The notes under the pieces: generated by a model
What the model saw: the letters and a program-made list of their open reading frames with translations, nothing else
What the model was told of the DNA's origin: nothing
The model's database searches: none
Made by a program: the position numbers and the translations under genes
DNA from: Antedon mediterranea
Taxonomy: Eukaryota > Echinodermata > Crinoidea > Comatulida > Antedonidae
NCBI RefSeq assembly: GCF_964355755.1
Contig: NC_092672.1
Span: 17,046,501 to 17,110,500 of the forward strand
DNA length: 64,000 nucleotides
Direction of reading: 5' to 3'
Shown: positions 43,522-54,067 of the stretch, piece after piece
Numbering within the stretch: the stretch's first letter is position 1
Layout: the number at the start of each line of letters is the position of its first letter

Positions 43522-44846
43522 TTCTGATGAGTAGCTTGCCAATAATTGAATCCGTCGTCTTTGAACGCAAACGATGCATCCACTGTCTGTGATGGTGGTG
43601 GTGGTGGTGGTGGAGGTGGGGCTAGCAGTTGTTTGCCCAACATTTCTGTAAGTTTCTCGAGACTGTTTATACGTTTTTCAAATTCATCGTCTGTGGTGGT
43701 GGCTGCTGCTGCGGCGGCGGCGGCGGTGGCTTTAAGTTTTTTCTCTGGCGGTTCATTCGTTTCGTGTTTACGTTTTCTATTACCATGATCGTTCATTGTA
43801 TTATTTTTGATTCGTTGTTCGACTGTTTTGAAGTAATCGTTGCAGACGTTAATCGTATTCTCGTTGTTTTTTGTCAACAATCGCTTGTGAATGTCTAGTA
43901 TTTCGCTCAATGATGTAGCGTTTGTAACGTTCACTTGATCTTCCATTTTTGGAAAACGGCGCTTGAGCAAATCACCCAATTCGGTCTTGTTTGCCATGTT
44001 CGAGGTGGCATCATCGATGAGATCATTGGCGGCCTTAAACGAGGCGGCAACGTCAATACCAGGATCCGTGTCCCATCGATCCGTCACCGCTTTAAAGTCT
44101 TTCATTTGCTTATTGTATTCAGGTCCGAGTCTTCCCTCCATCGTTTCTCTCAAACGGAGTATAAAGTCACCGAATTGTTCACGCAAGAGATCCACCTCTT
44201 CCTTGATTTCTTGTTTGTCTTTTACGTTGCTCTCTTCCTTGTCTTTCAACAGCGAGAGTAGAGCATCGAGTTTTTCCGGTGGTAACGTGTTCGCCATATC
44301 TTTCACTACTTCCAATTCCGCCAGCAAATTTTCTTCCTTCTTCACAGACATTGCACCTTCTTTTTCCTCTTTTACTTTGCGACGACGTTTATATCCGAAT
44401 CTTTTTTCTGCTGTACGTCTGGCGCTGCGCTCGTCACTACAGAACACGGCCACTGTACCTTTTCGTTGACCAGTCTCCACGAGAGAAACTTCAACGCATT
44501 TAGTGTGATCGGCGCGTCTGTAGCTGAGTGACAGACAGTTTAGATGCTGTGAGAATGGACTGCGTAAAAACGGTTCATTCGTGATCTCTATAAGAACGGC
44601 CACTGCACCTGTTCCTTCTTCGTGTGCGTCTGGATGTGTATTGTCTCGCCACCAATCTAGAACCGTACCGATGCCTCCCGATGAATGTATTCCAACACCG
44701 TTCTTACGTGCTTTCACGTGTTTCCATCGAACCGGCAATCCGATGAGTTTCCATCGATCTATCACGTCAGGCGTTACATCATATTCTTTGTCAACGACCA
44801 CCGCTGTCACTTCTGTCACCACGTATCCGACAACGAAACGTTTCAT
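43506..44846 (-). CDS. Herpesvirus-type maturational protease (assemblin) and scaffold
   Basis: 446 residues from the ATG at 44846. Residues 1-150 follow the assemblin pattern: VVGYVV at the start, LPVRWKH with candidate catalytic His43, the GVG and GGIG turns, CLSLSYRR (104-111) with the nucleophile at Ser106, and VSLVETGQRKGTVAVF (120-135), where R128/K129 match the oxyanion arginines. The third triad member, a His in known herpesviruses, aligns with Glu119. After residue 150 comes a charged, helical scaffold region, a basic nuclear-localisation-like patch, an alanine run and a proline run, and a conserved-looking C-terminus. Met166 could start a scaffold-only product, as nested scaffold genes do in herpesviruses. 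Such proteins shape the procapsid in the nucleus and are then cut. This is the best single marker of herpesvirus kinship. Confidence 0.85.
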   Translation of the reverse strand: MKRFVVGYVVTEVTAVVVDKEYDVTPDVIDRWKLIGLPVRWKHVKARKNGVGIHSSGGIGTVLDWWRDNTHPDAHEEGTGAVAVLIEITNEPFLRSPFSQHLNCLSLSYRRADHTKCVEVSLVETGQRKGTVAVFCSDERSARRTAEKRFGYKRRRKVKEEKEGAMSVKKEENLLAELEVVKDMANTLPPEKLDALLSLLKDKEESNVKDKQEIKEEVDLLREQFGDFILRLRETMEGRLGPEYNKQMKDFKAVTDRWDTDPGIDVAASFKAANDLIDDATSNMANKTELGDLLKRRFPKMEDQVNVTNATSLSEILDIHKRLLTKNNENTINVCNDYFKTVEQRIKNNTMNDHGNRKRKHETNEPPEKKLKATAAAAAAAATTTDDEFEKRINSLEKLTEMLGKQLLAPPPPPPPPPSQTVDASFAFKDDGFNYWQATHQNYIMR

Positions 44847-45387
44847 ACCACAATCGGTTCTTCTTTTTAGTATTTCTCTTCTTCTTATTCTTCTTCTTCT
44901 TCTTCTTCTTCTCCTTGCTCTTAATGTAGCGCATCGCTAAGGTGTATCTTTCTGTTTTCAAATGTGCCAAATCTGTTTTATCATCTTCCTCTATTATAAC
45001 GTTTTGAACGGTTAACGTTTTCTCTTTCAGATCGACGACAGCTTCCATGTCGAAAGACATGCACAACAGTTGAACGGTGAACCAGTCTATGTGTTTGACG
45101 TCCAGAAACACCGCCACGTCATCATCGATCACGACCGATGAACAAAACGGAGCTGTGCGTTTTGCCACCAATGCTATGCTCGGATGTGTTTTGTTTCCAA
45201 ACGATTGATGATCGTAGGGTATACCCAGCTTTGCTATTGCACAGTCGCATTGACTTTCACAAGAGAATCGTACCACACCTACAAGACGAGAACAGTCGAT
45301 GCAACAATGCGTGCCATCTGGACACGATGCAAGTAGAATTCTCAAATCAAGACTCGATATATTACTTTGCATAACGTTCACTCTCAT
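44791..45387 (-). CDS. Hypothetical protein, 198 residues, upstream of the protease
   Basis: 198 residues from the ATG at 45387. The N-terminal 90 residues contain several cysteines (CPDGTHCCIDC, CESQCDC), which could bind zinc. The C-terminus is a long lysine run (from AAG repeats) and ends inside the protease gene, overlapping its start by 56 bp in another frame. The two genes are probably expressed together. The lysine tail may be the product of repeat expansion. No family recognised. Confidence 0.6.
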   Translation of the reverse strand: MRVNVMQSNISSLDLRILLASCPDGTHCCIDCSRLVGVVRFSCESQCDCAIAKLGIPYDHQSFGNKTHPSIALVAKRTAPFCSSVVIDDDVAVFLDVKHIDWFTVQLLCMSFDMEAVVDLKEKTLTVQNVIIEEDDKTDLAHLKTERYTLAMRYIKSKEKKKKKKKNKKKRNTKKKNRLWYETFRCRIRGDRSDSGGR

Positions 45388-45587
45388 CGTTTTTGTTTTT
45401 GTTTTTGCAAATTTTCTGAATCTCGTAAATATGAATTCTCTAGTGTACAATAAAAGTACAACAATTTTAGTGTTGTCAAGACTCGACTTTTCATAACGTT
45501 TACCAAGATATTATTATCTCGAAGAAACAAAAAAAAAATAAAAATAAAAATCACAAACAAACGTTTGACTTTCCTAATAATATATGG

Positions 45588-46010
45588 GTCGCCTTGTGTC
45601 GCAAAAGCTATATTGCTATAATTAGCTTTGAAAGTTGGAATAGTCAATCTAATCACGATCTAGAGTAGAAGTGAGTTATCTTAACAGATTGTGTGCTCAA
45701 AATAATCCATTAATCAACATAATTATGCATTTTTAATTGTTGATTTTATATATGAAGATGATAATAAAATTGAAAGAAATTAAAGTGTAATCTTTATTCG
45801 TATTCATTGTTCAAGTGTGTAAAATTTAATGTAGATCCATTAATAATAACTAATGGTATCCAAGGAGAATGTGTTGTGGATGGATATTGAATAGAACCAC
45901 TGAACTTCAAAGGCTGTTTTCTAATTGTTGATAATCTATCGGAAGTAATCTATAAGATAAGATAATTTTTAAGATAATCATATCTTAATTGCCTTGAAAG
46001 AAATTATAAA
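45588..46010 (+). repeat. Interspersed repeat, copy C
   Basis: Matches the copy at 3771-4915 in the same orientation: TTGTGTCGCAAAAGC, ATTAACAACATAATTATGCA-like parts, and CTTTATTCGTATTCATTG. It has no LINE insertion and so shows the empty site. It separates the protease block from the RING-protein block. Confidence 0.75.
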
Positions 46011-46077
46011 GCCAGTTATTTCATATTTCTTTTATTTCTAAAACTTAATTCGTGAATAAGATTAATGACACAAATAT

Positions 46078-49000
46078 TTAAGATATGATTTTTGGAGTAA
46101 ACGACGACGGTAGTTGAGCTTCATGATTATCCGATATCTTATTCTCTGTGGCGAGTTTAGCAATAAACAAATCAACATCTTCGGTGACATCTTCAGACGT
46201 GTCCGAGTACCAGTTTACTAGACCGAGCTCGTACGGTTTGTTGTTGGCGTTAGTTCTCGAGCAATTTATACTCATATCCTTTTGTTTGTACAATTTCTTC
46301 ACAGAGTCCTTTAATCGATCTAAATCCTGTTGGCACGTTACGGCAACATGATGTCCAGTTTTTGCATTGAACACGTCGTCATCATAATCGTCAACGTCTC
46401 CCTCGAAATTTGCTTGAACAAGTTTCATTCTAATCACGTTCAACGCGTCCGCATCGTGAATGGTGACACGACACGTGGGACATTCAACTCGGTTGGCTCT
46501 CGTGTCTTTGGCACGATTTCGTATCATCTCTCGAATGCAGGACATGTGAAATATGTGCGCACCGTTCCAATCGACTGTGCTGCATGCTGTAAAGTCTCCT
46601 CCGCTTGCAATTGTAGCACAAGGCAAAGCTTCGAGAGAACGACATCCAAATTCGTACATGCATATGGCACAGGTTTCACGCTGTAATTCCACAACTTCTT
46701 TCGCGTACGACGAGGAGTTATCGTCAGATTCGTTGTATTCCATGGTAATTGATAGCCGACCGGACGGTGGTATATCTACAATTGCTTGTCTGTCGGATGG
46801 TGTTTCGTAGGCATCCGACTCGTTCACCTCGACAACTCTTCGGAAAGGATCGAAACGAGAGTACTTTCGTTTCGCATACAGTCTGTTGAGTTGACCGGAT
46901 TGATTAGAGTTGAAGAATTTGAAGACATCGGCAAATATGGCCACAACAGCTTTTCGACGTTCATCTTCTTTGTCGAGTCGTGCAACGTTTTGCAATTGAC
47001 CAAAGCAGTATTTGAAGGTGGCTCGTTGACCGGCGTCACTGAGTCGAAACTTTGTTCTTGTAAAATTCACTATATTGTTCATGGCGATGGCGGCGGTGGC
47101 TTGATCAAATTGTGAGTGTTTGTCCATGACACCGTCAACGATGTTTTTAATCTCTTTGAACGCGTCCAGTCTATGCACACGGATTTCGGTCGGTTTCAGG
47201 AGCACTAAACTATGAGACTCGTTATCGTCATCATCGTCGTCGTCGTTGCCACGACCTCTACGCAATTCGCAATAACGATGGTCTTCTTTTTCATCATCAT
47301 CATCCTTGTCTTCTTCTTCTTCTTCTTCATCGCTGTTGTTGTGAACGGCATCGGTGGTGGCTTTCAGTCGTTCTGTAACGTTTCGAATTGCAATCTCACC
47401 TTCGGGGTCCAATTGACGACTTGATAATCTAACTGCGTTCAGCATTTGACGTCTGGCGCTGCTCTGTAATGCCTCGCCGTCGTATGCCAACGTTTTGTTG
47501 GTTAAGCTGCTCATGTCCACTCCGTCGTTATTCTCAACCGTATGATTGAAATCGGTCTCGTTCATTCGCATTAGTTTCACCATCGGATTCTCGTCCACGG
47601 TTTTTTTCATGTTCAATATAAAGTTTGTGTCCGTTCTGTTCTCGTCGATTCTTCTTCGACTGATGGTTGTAGACGTGGCCATGATTGAGTTGTACCGATC
47701 TTCGTCAACGATAAATTGTTTGGCCTCTTGCATCGTTTCTAAACGCCATTGTTTCTGAGCACGGCACGCCTCGTCCAATACTTTCATTTTATTCCACATT
47801 TTCAATTCGTTTTCGATGATGTTCAATCGAAACAGATTTTCAATGTGTATCTCACAGAATTCTTTTGATCGTTTCACGAAATCCGGATGAATTTCACCGG
47901 CTGATAAATCTTCCAGAAAGGGATACTGTGCAAGTACTGCATGTTCGTTCACCAGCTCGTACCGTCTACTCGTGTCGGACGTGTCAATGTCGGTGGCTAA
48001 TTTGATGTCGGCCGTCGTGTAAAGGTGTTCACGTTCCATGTGCTTGGTACGATTGTAGTCGTTTTTGAACCTATGATTGCACTTTCTGAGCCGACAACGC
48101 AGACGTAACATGACGAGCAGTTGTGAATCTTCGTCTACGCCGGCTGCAATCACCGTTCGACGCTCGGGCGGTTGATCTTCTGCGCAAATTTCTTTCTCGA
48201 AAATTTCGGCACCGATTCTTACCAGCCGTGCTGATCTCTGATACCAGTCGTATTCTCTCAGATATCTCATGATACCACCACCACCACCACCACCACCACC
48301 GATTCCTAAACGTTTTAGCACCGTTCGAGTCAATGTACTGAATTTCATGTTACCGTGCCCTTGATCTTCGAGCACCGAGTCTATTGTGGACATGAGGTTG
48401 TCGGAAATGAGAACAATGGCCTTTGGTTCGCTCTTGAAAATATGACATTTCATTGTGCAGCACAACCGCGCCAACATCAACACCGTCATCTGATTCATTC
48501 GAGCACTGGCCAGAGGAAACGCTTTGCCGTTCTTGACCATGTACTCGTTGAGCATACGCCAGTATTGTTTGGCCATTCGAGTGGACGCGATGGCCACCGA
48601 TTCAACACGGCCGAAAGCGGCTGCTGAACTGAATTTGTCTAAAGAACTTGGATCGTGTCCGACGTCCGATAGTTTTCCTCTCAGATTGGCCGCTTTCATC
48701 TTTGCTGTCGATCGTAGCGTGTACACGGTGTATCGCTGCTGATGTTCAGATACCAGTTTGAATAACGTGTCTGCGATTCCAGCACCAATTGGGCGATTTT
48801 TCGCCACACTCACCATTTGACTAATTGTGATACAGTCTTTTTCCAGCACGTGATCGAGTGAACGTATAAATTCGCGCATCGGCATCATTGTCTCCTCTTT
48901 AACTTTATCTTCTAGAATTGGCAATTCGGCTCTCTGATCGTTGCCAACTCGGTACACTTTCAAATGTTTGTCGCTGATGGATGGATAACACGGTCCGTAT

Positions 49001-49107
49001 CCACCGATAGACGGTCGCGCGACATCACCGTATCGTAATCGTGACGATTTCACGGCCAACGGATAGCCCGTCGCCTGTGTGAGATATCTTTTGTGTCCAC
49101 CTGACAT
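46078..49107 (-). CDS. Large protein with C2H2 finger and C-terminal RING
   Basis: 1,009 residues from the ATG at 49107. A C2H2-type finger fits C338, C343, H356 and H361. A RING-like domain lies at about 813-880: CAICM, a Cys pair with CSTVDW, HIFHMSC, and ECPTC. Other marks are a glycine run (270-278), a long acidic run of Glu and Asp (about 600-635), and helical stretches between. The RING suggests ubiquitin-ligase activity; the size and place between protease and capsid genes suggest a virion or assembly protein. Both may hold. It is followed on the same strand by the gene block from the capsid candidate, and begins 60 bp from the membrane protein stop. No single known herpesvirus gene matches by eye. 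Confidence 0.8.
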   Translation of the reverse strand: MSGGHKRYLTQATGYPLAVKSSRLRYGDVARPSIGGYGPCYPSISDKHLKVYRVGNDQRAELPILEDKVKEETMMPMREFIRSLDHVLEKDCITISQMVSVAKNRPIGAGIADTLFKLVSEHQQRYTVYTLRSTAKMKAANLRGKLSDVGHDPSSLDKFSSAAAFGRVESVAIASTRMAKQYWRMLNEYMVKNGKAFPLASARMNQMTVLMLARLCCTMKCHIFKSEPKAIVLISDNLMSTIDSVLEDQGHGNMKFSTLTRTVLKRLGIGGGGGGGGGIMRYLREYDWYQRSARLVRIGAEIFEKEICAEDQPPERRTVIAAGVDEDSQLLVMLRLRCRLRKCNHRFKNDYNRTKHMEREHLYTTADIKLATDIDTSDTSRRYELVNEHAVLAQYPFLEDLSAGEIHPDFVKRSKEFCEIHIENLFRLNIIENELKMWNKMKVLDEACRAQKQWRLETMQEAKQFIVDEDRYNSIMATSTTISRRRIDENRTDTNFILNMKKTVDENPMVKLMRMNETDFNHTVENNDGVDMSSLTNKTLAYDGEALQSSARRQMLNAVRLSSRQLDPEGEIAIRNVTERLKATTDAVHNNSDEEEEEEDKDDDDEKEDHRYCELRRGRGNDDDDDDDNESHSLVLLKPTEIRVHRLDAFKEIKNIVDGVMDKHSQFDQATAAIAMNNIVNFTRTKFRLSDAGQRATFKYCFGQLQNVARLDKEDERRKAVVAIFADVFKFFNSNQSGQLNRLYAKRKYSRFDPFRRVVEVNESDAYETPSDRQAIVDIPPSGRLSITMEYNESDDNSSSYAKEVVELQRETCAICMYEFGCRSLEALPCATIASGGDFTACSTVDWNGAHIFHMSCIREMIRNRAKDTRANRVECPTCRVTIHDADALNVIRMKLVQANFEGDVDDYDDDVFNAKTGHHVAVTCQQDLDRLKDSVKKLYKQKDMSINCSRTNANNKPYELGLVNWYSDTSEDVTEDVDLFIAKLATENKISDNHEAQLPSSFTPKIIS

Positions 49108-49166
49108 TTTTTTTTTTGTAATGTTTTTGTTTGTTTTGTTTTTTTAAAGACAAATACACTTAAATA

Positions 49167-49910
49167 CTATCGTCGAGTCATGTTTCTGTGCGTTCTTCCT
49201 CCTCCTCCTCCTCCTCCTCCTCTTCCGGTAGAACGTCTCTCGTCCGACACGTTAAGAAGACTCGAGTATTCGTAATCGTTTTCATCATCCATCGCTGTAG
49301 AATTTTTTGAATGCACGGTACTGGTGGAGCGCCAATGATGATAAACGCCGTATATCATATGGCATACAGACGCTACGACGGTGAGTATGAGTAGAACGCG
49401 GTCGGTGGTTGGCGTGAATGAAGAGCTGCAGAAAGGTTCGTTCATGTATTGCGTTGTCAAGTAACAGTACGGTATACTGTACGCCAAAAGGCCAAGCAAT
49501 ACGGCAGCGATAACTGGTACGGTGTGCAGCACCATGCGTTCCCATACGGCCGGTTGTTTGTATCTGATCAAATGTTTCTCCAACGTGAAACGAGTCATGA
49601 GATAAAGAAAGTTTACGATGATCGTAAACACATCTGCTCCAACGGCGTACAAAAGTGGACGACTGACAAACACAAAATCAATCTGACCTGGATGTCGTTC
49701 AACTCGTTCACTTTCGTTCACAAGAAATATGGCAGAAATCAACACGCCCAACATGTAAAACAGTTTCTGAAGATGCAACACAAAATGATCGTGCCATGCT
49801 CGTATACCTTTCAGAGAGTATACCTCATGCATGGCATCGGTCAAAACGCTTGGAATCTCGGCCAATGTATTTCCAAACGAACGAAGGCTAATTTCGTCTC
49901 CGTACCCCAT
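49167..49910 (-). CDS. Four-span membrane protein, 247 residues
   Basis: Start at the ATG at 49910. Hydrophobic spans at about 50-64, 86-105, 128-150 and 171-190. The N-terminal 45 residues and the C-terminal 55 are polar, the latter ending in a glycine run and basic residues. A likely envelope or nuclear-membrane protein; an even number of spans places both ends on the same side. It lies upstream of the RING-protein gene on the same strand. No family recognised. Confidence 0.7.
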   Translation of the reverse strand: MGYGDEISLRSFGNTLAEIPSVLTDAMHEVYSLKGIRAWHDHFVLHLQKLFYMLGVLISAIFLVNESERVERHPGQIDFVFVSRPLLYAVGADVFTIIVNFLYLMTRFTLEKHLIRYKQPAVWERMVLHTVPVIAAVLLGLLAYSIPYCYLTTQYMNEPFCSSSFTPTTDRVLLILTVVASVCHMIYGVYHHWRSTSTVHSKNSTAMDDENDYEYSSLLNVSDERRSTGRGGGGGGGGRTHRNMTRR

Positions 49911-50067
49911 CGTTTGATCTATTTCTTCTCTATAATTAACATGGAATAAAAAAACAAAAACAAAACACTAATGGTTTCCAACAAACACACGCACGCACAC
50001 ACAAATTCTATTTATTTTTTTTTATTTATTATAAATGTACAACGCATGAAAAATAAAAGCATAAAGC

Positions 50068-50859
50068 ATGTTAAGTAATCGGCGTGTAAGGATAAGCAGA
50101 GGCGCTGGTCGCTCGTATACTGTTGACGGTAAGAAACTGATTTCGGTAACAAAACAGATTTGCAACAGACTGTACGTTGACAAACGATGGAAAATAAAGC
50201 GAGCGCGTCACATTGGGTCAGCTTCGCTTTCCAGTGAGAATGCCATGGAAGTCGGTCGTCAGATGGACGCTCAAGTTTGTTGCATGGCCAACGAGGAAGT
50301 GAATAAAGAGTTGCAAAAGTTAGACTTGGAGTTTATGAAGGCGCAGTGTGCTGTCACCAACGCCACCGTAGATAACGATGGTGATGCGTCTGTGGCAATC
50401 ATAGATCTTGTGATGCAGAATCGTACGAGTGGAGATGCGGTGGTGGTTGAGTTTAAAAACACGTCCATGACCGTTTCCCAGCTGATAAAAGAACGTGATC
50501 TTGCTCCTCGAAAACGTAGTGTCGGCTTCAAACCATGTCTTTTGGATAGAGCAAAGATTCAGGCACAATTGGGCGCTTTGTTTATGGCCAACACGTACGC
50601 TTTATCCACACGTCCATCGGCAGTCGTCTTGATTCGATGCAAAGGCGGTCAGATGCACAGTGAATGCTACGAGGATTTCGACGAGAAAGAATTTCAATGG
50701 ATCGCAGGATACAAAAGGTATAATTTCCTAAGGTCTATATCGCTTTCTAAGACCCGTTTTGATGAGTTGATCGTCCGTTCCACGACCTGTGGGCAGACAG
50801 GTTGTGGGATCGACGAGCACCATGCCTTCATCAAATCTAGCCGTGGAAACGTCCAATAG
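50068..50859 (+). CDS. PD-(D/E)XK nuclease-like protein
   Basis: 263 residues from the ATG at 50068. The core fits the restriction-like fold: an acidic residue before it (E61 or nearby in MEVGRQMD), IIDLVM with Asp113, VVVEFKN with Glu128 and Lys130, and IQAQLGALFMANTYAL with Gln165/Gln167 in a helix. This order is shared by phage lambda-type exonucleases and the herpesvirus alkaline nuclease, which processes DNA before packaging. The protein is shorter than the known herpesvirus enzymes. Its last 44 codons overlap the 3' end of the capsid-candidate gene on the other strand. Nuclease fold is well supported; the exact role is inference. Confidence 0.75.
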   Translation: MLSNRRVRISRGAGRSYTVDGKKLISVTKQICNRLYVDKRWKIKRARHIGSASLSSENAMEVGRQMDAQVCCMANEEVNKELQKLDLEFMKAQCAVTNATVDNDGDASVAIIDLVMQNRTSGDAVVVEFKNTSMTVSQLIKERDLAPRKRSVGFKPCLLDRAKIQAQLGALFMANTYALSTRPSAVVLIRCKGGQMHSECYEDFDEKEFQWIAGYKRYNFLRSISLSKTRFDELIVRSTTCGQTGCGIDEHHAFIKSSRGNVQ

Positions 50860-52073
50860 ATTACGAAACGAAGACGAACTGTGTTCGTGTTCTCCGTAAA
50901 ATCCCTTGTTGACAGACTTGAAGGCGCACGGCTCAAATTGTGAACTGTCGTAATACTGTCGACCTTGCATTGCAACGTTACTGTCTTCCTGTAAACCGTG
51001 ATGACTGATGGGTTTCATGAACACGTCCACGTCGGCCTTGTACTGTGTCGGTGGATTTCTGGTGGATAGAAACGTGGTGTGAACACCTGTCGTTCTGCTG
51101 GTGTCGTTCATCCACAACGGATGATGAAGACCGAGTGTTATGTGCGCCTCTGACGCTCCGACCGTGGCGTATGGATTGGTGGTGAACTTGTTTGTGATTT
51201 CGTCGAGTAGATCCAGAGACTGGTTGGAATTACCGTCGCCGACAGACGCTCGACCGTTCAACTGCATTATGTCAGTAGACTCTGGATTGAACGAGGACGG
51301 AATGGGAACGGCTACAAAATCTCCGTGTCCTTGTCTTGTGTGTGTCTGTTTAAAATTCATTATCAAACTTCCCATGCCGCGCATGTAGCCTATTCCCGCT
51401 AGATTGTTTTGAACGCGTGTATTGTCGATTGGACTAGTGTCCACGTACGTCATTTCGATGCGTGACGTCGTCTTGTAGGAACAGGCGTTCGTTTCGATCG
51501 TGCCGATTTTTCCGTTACCCAAAAACATGTATCGATAATTAGGTCCCGAACGGCACATGATTGCGCTGCACGTTTTCTGTATGGGCATTCGAAAGAGTAA
51601 AAAGGTTGTGTTCGGAAACACATTTGCCTCTGTCAACATCTTGGTGGTGGTGGGATTCTGCAACATTGACAGAAACAGCAACGTGCTTGCTTTTACGCCG
51701 TTTGTCAGCGGCATTGAAACCACCGTTTCAACTCGATGCGAATAGTTTCTGTTCACAAACAACTCGCGTGCCGTTCTCGGGCAATCGGTCGAAAAATACG
51801 GAAAATGTGTCGTGACATCTTTCGCTTCATTCACACAGTTTGGAGTGGTGGTGGTGAAAAAAGTGCTCGTTGTTCCATCATTGCCAATCAGTCTACAGTT
51901 GACGTTGGTGTGATCGGATAAAAAGTGACAAAACGTCACGTTCTCTTCGTGCACTTTCGGTTTCCAATTCGTTTCGGTGACGGCGTAGATTCGTGGCGAC
52001 AATAATCTGAGTACCACACGATCAAAGAGAATCTCTTTTACGCGACTTAAATGAATCCTATCGTCATCGTCAT

Positions 52074-52107
<34 letters not shown>

Positions 52108-53997
52108 AGCATTTCTTCGGCATGAAACTTGCGCGGCTTTGGAGAAAAACCAAGAATGCGTGTAGTTTGGACATTTCTTTGTCAACGACATAATCATCTC
52201 GTGCAGTCGGTCAGTGATGGAAAGCGCACTTTCGATGGCAATGCACGTCTCCAATATGCGTTTATCTTCTTTGGCTTGAGTTTGGAAAATGTCATGAATG
52301 CGCGTGAGATATCGATGTCTAACGAAATGCGTCAATCCATCGTTTTTTTCAACGTCGTGTTTTAGCGTTTCATCGATTGTTACCGGATCTTCGTCCATTT
52401 TCCTCAACGATAAGCACGTTTGCGCGTCCCATTTCAACGCCAAACAGTTGCGCAGATACTGAAAGCCACATTCGTAGAGTTTATCAAATTTATCTTCGGA
52501 CGAGAAAAACTTTGCCATCAACGTCATGCCGGCTGTCACGTCACCACCTTCAACCGGTGATTCGGGAAGCTCACTGTGTCCGTACGTGATGGCCGGCATA
52601 AACTTTTTCTCGATCGGATTGTAGAAAACCTTCCGACTGGGTCGAAGCAGACACGATCGATTACTCAGATTCTGTTCCTGCAGACAGTCTCGATCAAACA
52701 TTGCCGCCGTCATCTGGTTTCGGACGCGACACAGTGCGGGCGTATCGGTGAACATGCGTTGGTATCGAGATGTTTGATAGGTTTCGGGTGAATAGTATCC
52801 ACTTCGTTCCATTACCTCACACAGTCGAATGGTACCGTCTATGCCCTTGTCTAGATCGGTGACTCGAATCTCGTTCCACGGAACGTTCGTGATGCGTTCA
52901 AAGTCCGGGGGTCTTGATCGACCGCGGCTTAACGGGATCAGTCCCGAGAGGACGTAACTCTTGAAACTTGCCGTCGTTTCGGAGAGGTTACTTCGACAGC
53001 CGTCGTCGTCGATGGAAGCATTTGGCATTGACATGACATATCGTTCGGAACCGTTGACGAGCATCGTTTTGTTCGGAGCTGGTGCCTGACATTCGGCACC
53101 CGTCAACACTTTGATGTCCGATTCGTCGAGTTCTTTTTGATCTTTCGTGCAACGATAGAAGACTTGTCGTGTAGGGCGATGAGTGGCATTTTTCAAAGGC
53201 AATTCACTCATCAGCGCCGGATGTACGATGATGGTGTCGGGTGGTGTGCACATGGTAGACGTGTTTCCGAATCTCAACGACTTGTCCAGATCGATGAAGG
53301 TGGCCAGTGGACCGGTTCGTCGAAGATTGAAAGACATGAATTCGTCCTTGTCCTGTCGAAAACGCTTGTAAAACATGTCCGATTTGCTCATTCGATCGTT
53401 CTGAACGTTACACATTTCCGCAAACGTTATGGTTGGCGCCATCATCATGCTACTGAACATGTCATGTTTTTGTGTTACATCCATTGAAGCGCTCAGTTGT
53501 CGTTCTTTTAGCATAAACAGCTTGTGTAGGGCCTCGTCGGTGCTGCGCTGTATCGCTTCGGCCGAAATGACTATTGCACCTCCTCTCATGTTGCCGCTGT
53601 ACTGTCTACAGCTGGTTCTGGTACGCAGCGCCGACACGTCCGATGCTGCGGTGCATCGATCCAACACCACGGCCTCTGCCACTTTTGTCGTTATACTGAA
53701 CGTGGACAATCCCCTGTATATGACTCGCGGACATAGCCATAGCGAATGATCGTTTGGATCTTCGGTGCACATGGAATTCATCAAAATTCTCGTTTTCAAT
53801 CGTAAATCCTTCATCAAACATACATCTCGGTCAGTCACGGCCGCTCCTCTGTCCGAGTATCCAACATAGTCAGGATGACCGCTGATGGCTCGCATCTCAT
53901 CGATCGGGTACAGATTGTCATTGTTGACCACATCTCTGAGATCTACGCAAGCACGACCGAGAAACGGTGCGATCGTGTACTTTGTGTCCATCATCAT
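50728..53997 (-). CDS. Candidate major capsid protein, 1,089 residues
   Basis: The first ATG is at 53997, with two more Met next to it. The protein is large, globular, without signal peptide or spans, and with one acidic run (about 645-660) from GAT repeats. Herpesvirus major capsid proteins usually have about 1,100-1,400 residues, and this is the longest unspliced frame in the assembly block with protease, nuclease and the 306-residue gene. That is the whole basis for the call; the fold cannot be judged by eye. Alternatives are a large tegument protein. The 3' end overlaps the nuclease gene by 132 bp in antisense, so both code in that stretch. The start lies after a TG/GT tract and a CGT run. 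Confidence 0.55.
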
Positions 53998-54067
53998 CGT
54001 CGTCGTCGTCGTCGTAAAAACACACACACACACACACACACAGATGACACAAAGATGTTAATGGTAT

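Noticed and set aside
43963-44469. Plus-strand serine-rich frame of 168 residues opposite the protease/scaffold
   Set aside because: Antisense of the charged scaffold; no independent support.
52129-53749. Several plus-strand frames opposite the capsid candidate
   Set aside because: All are short shadows of a continuous 1,089-codon frame on the minus strand.
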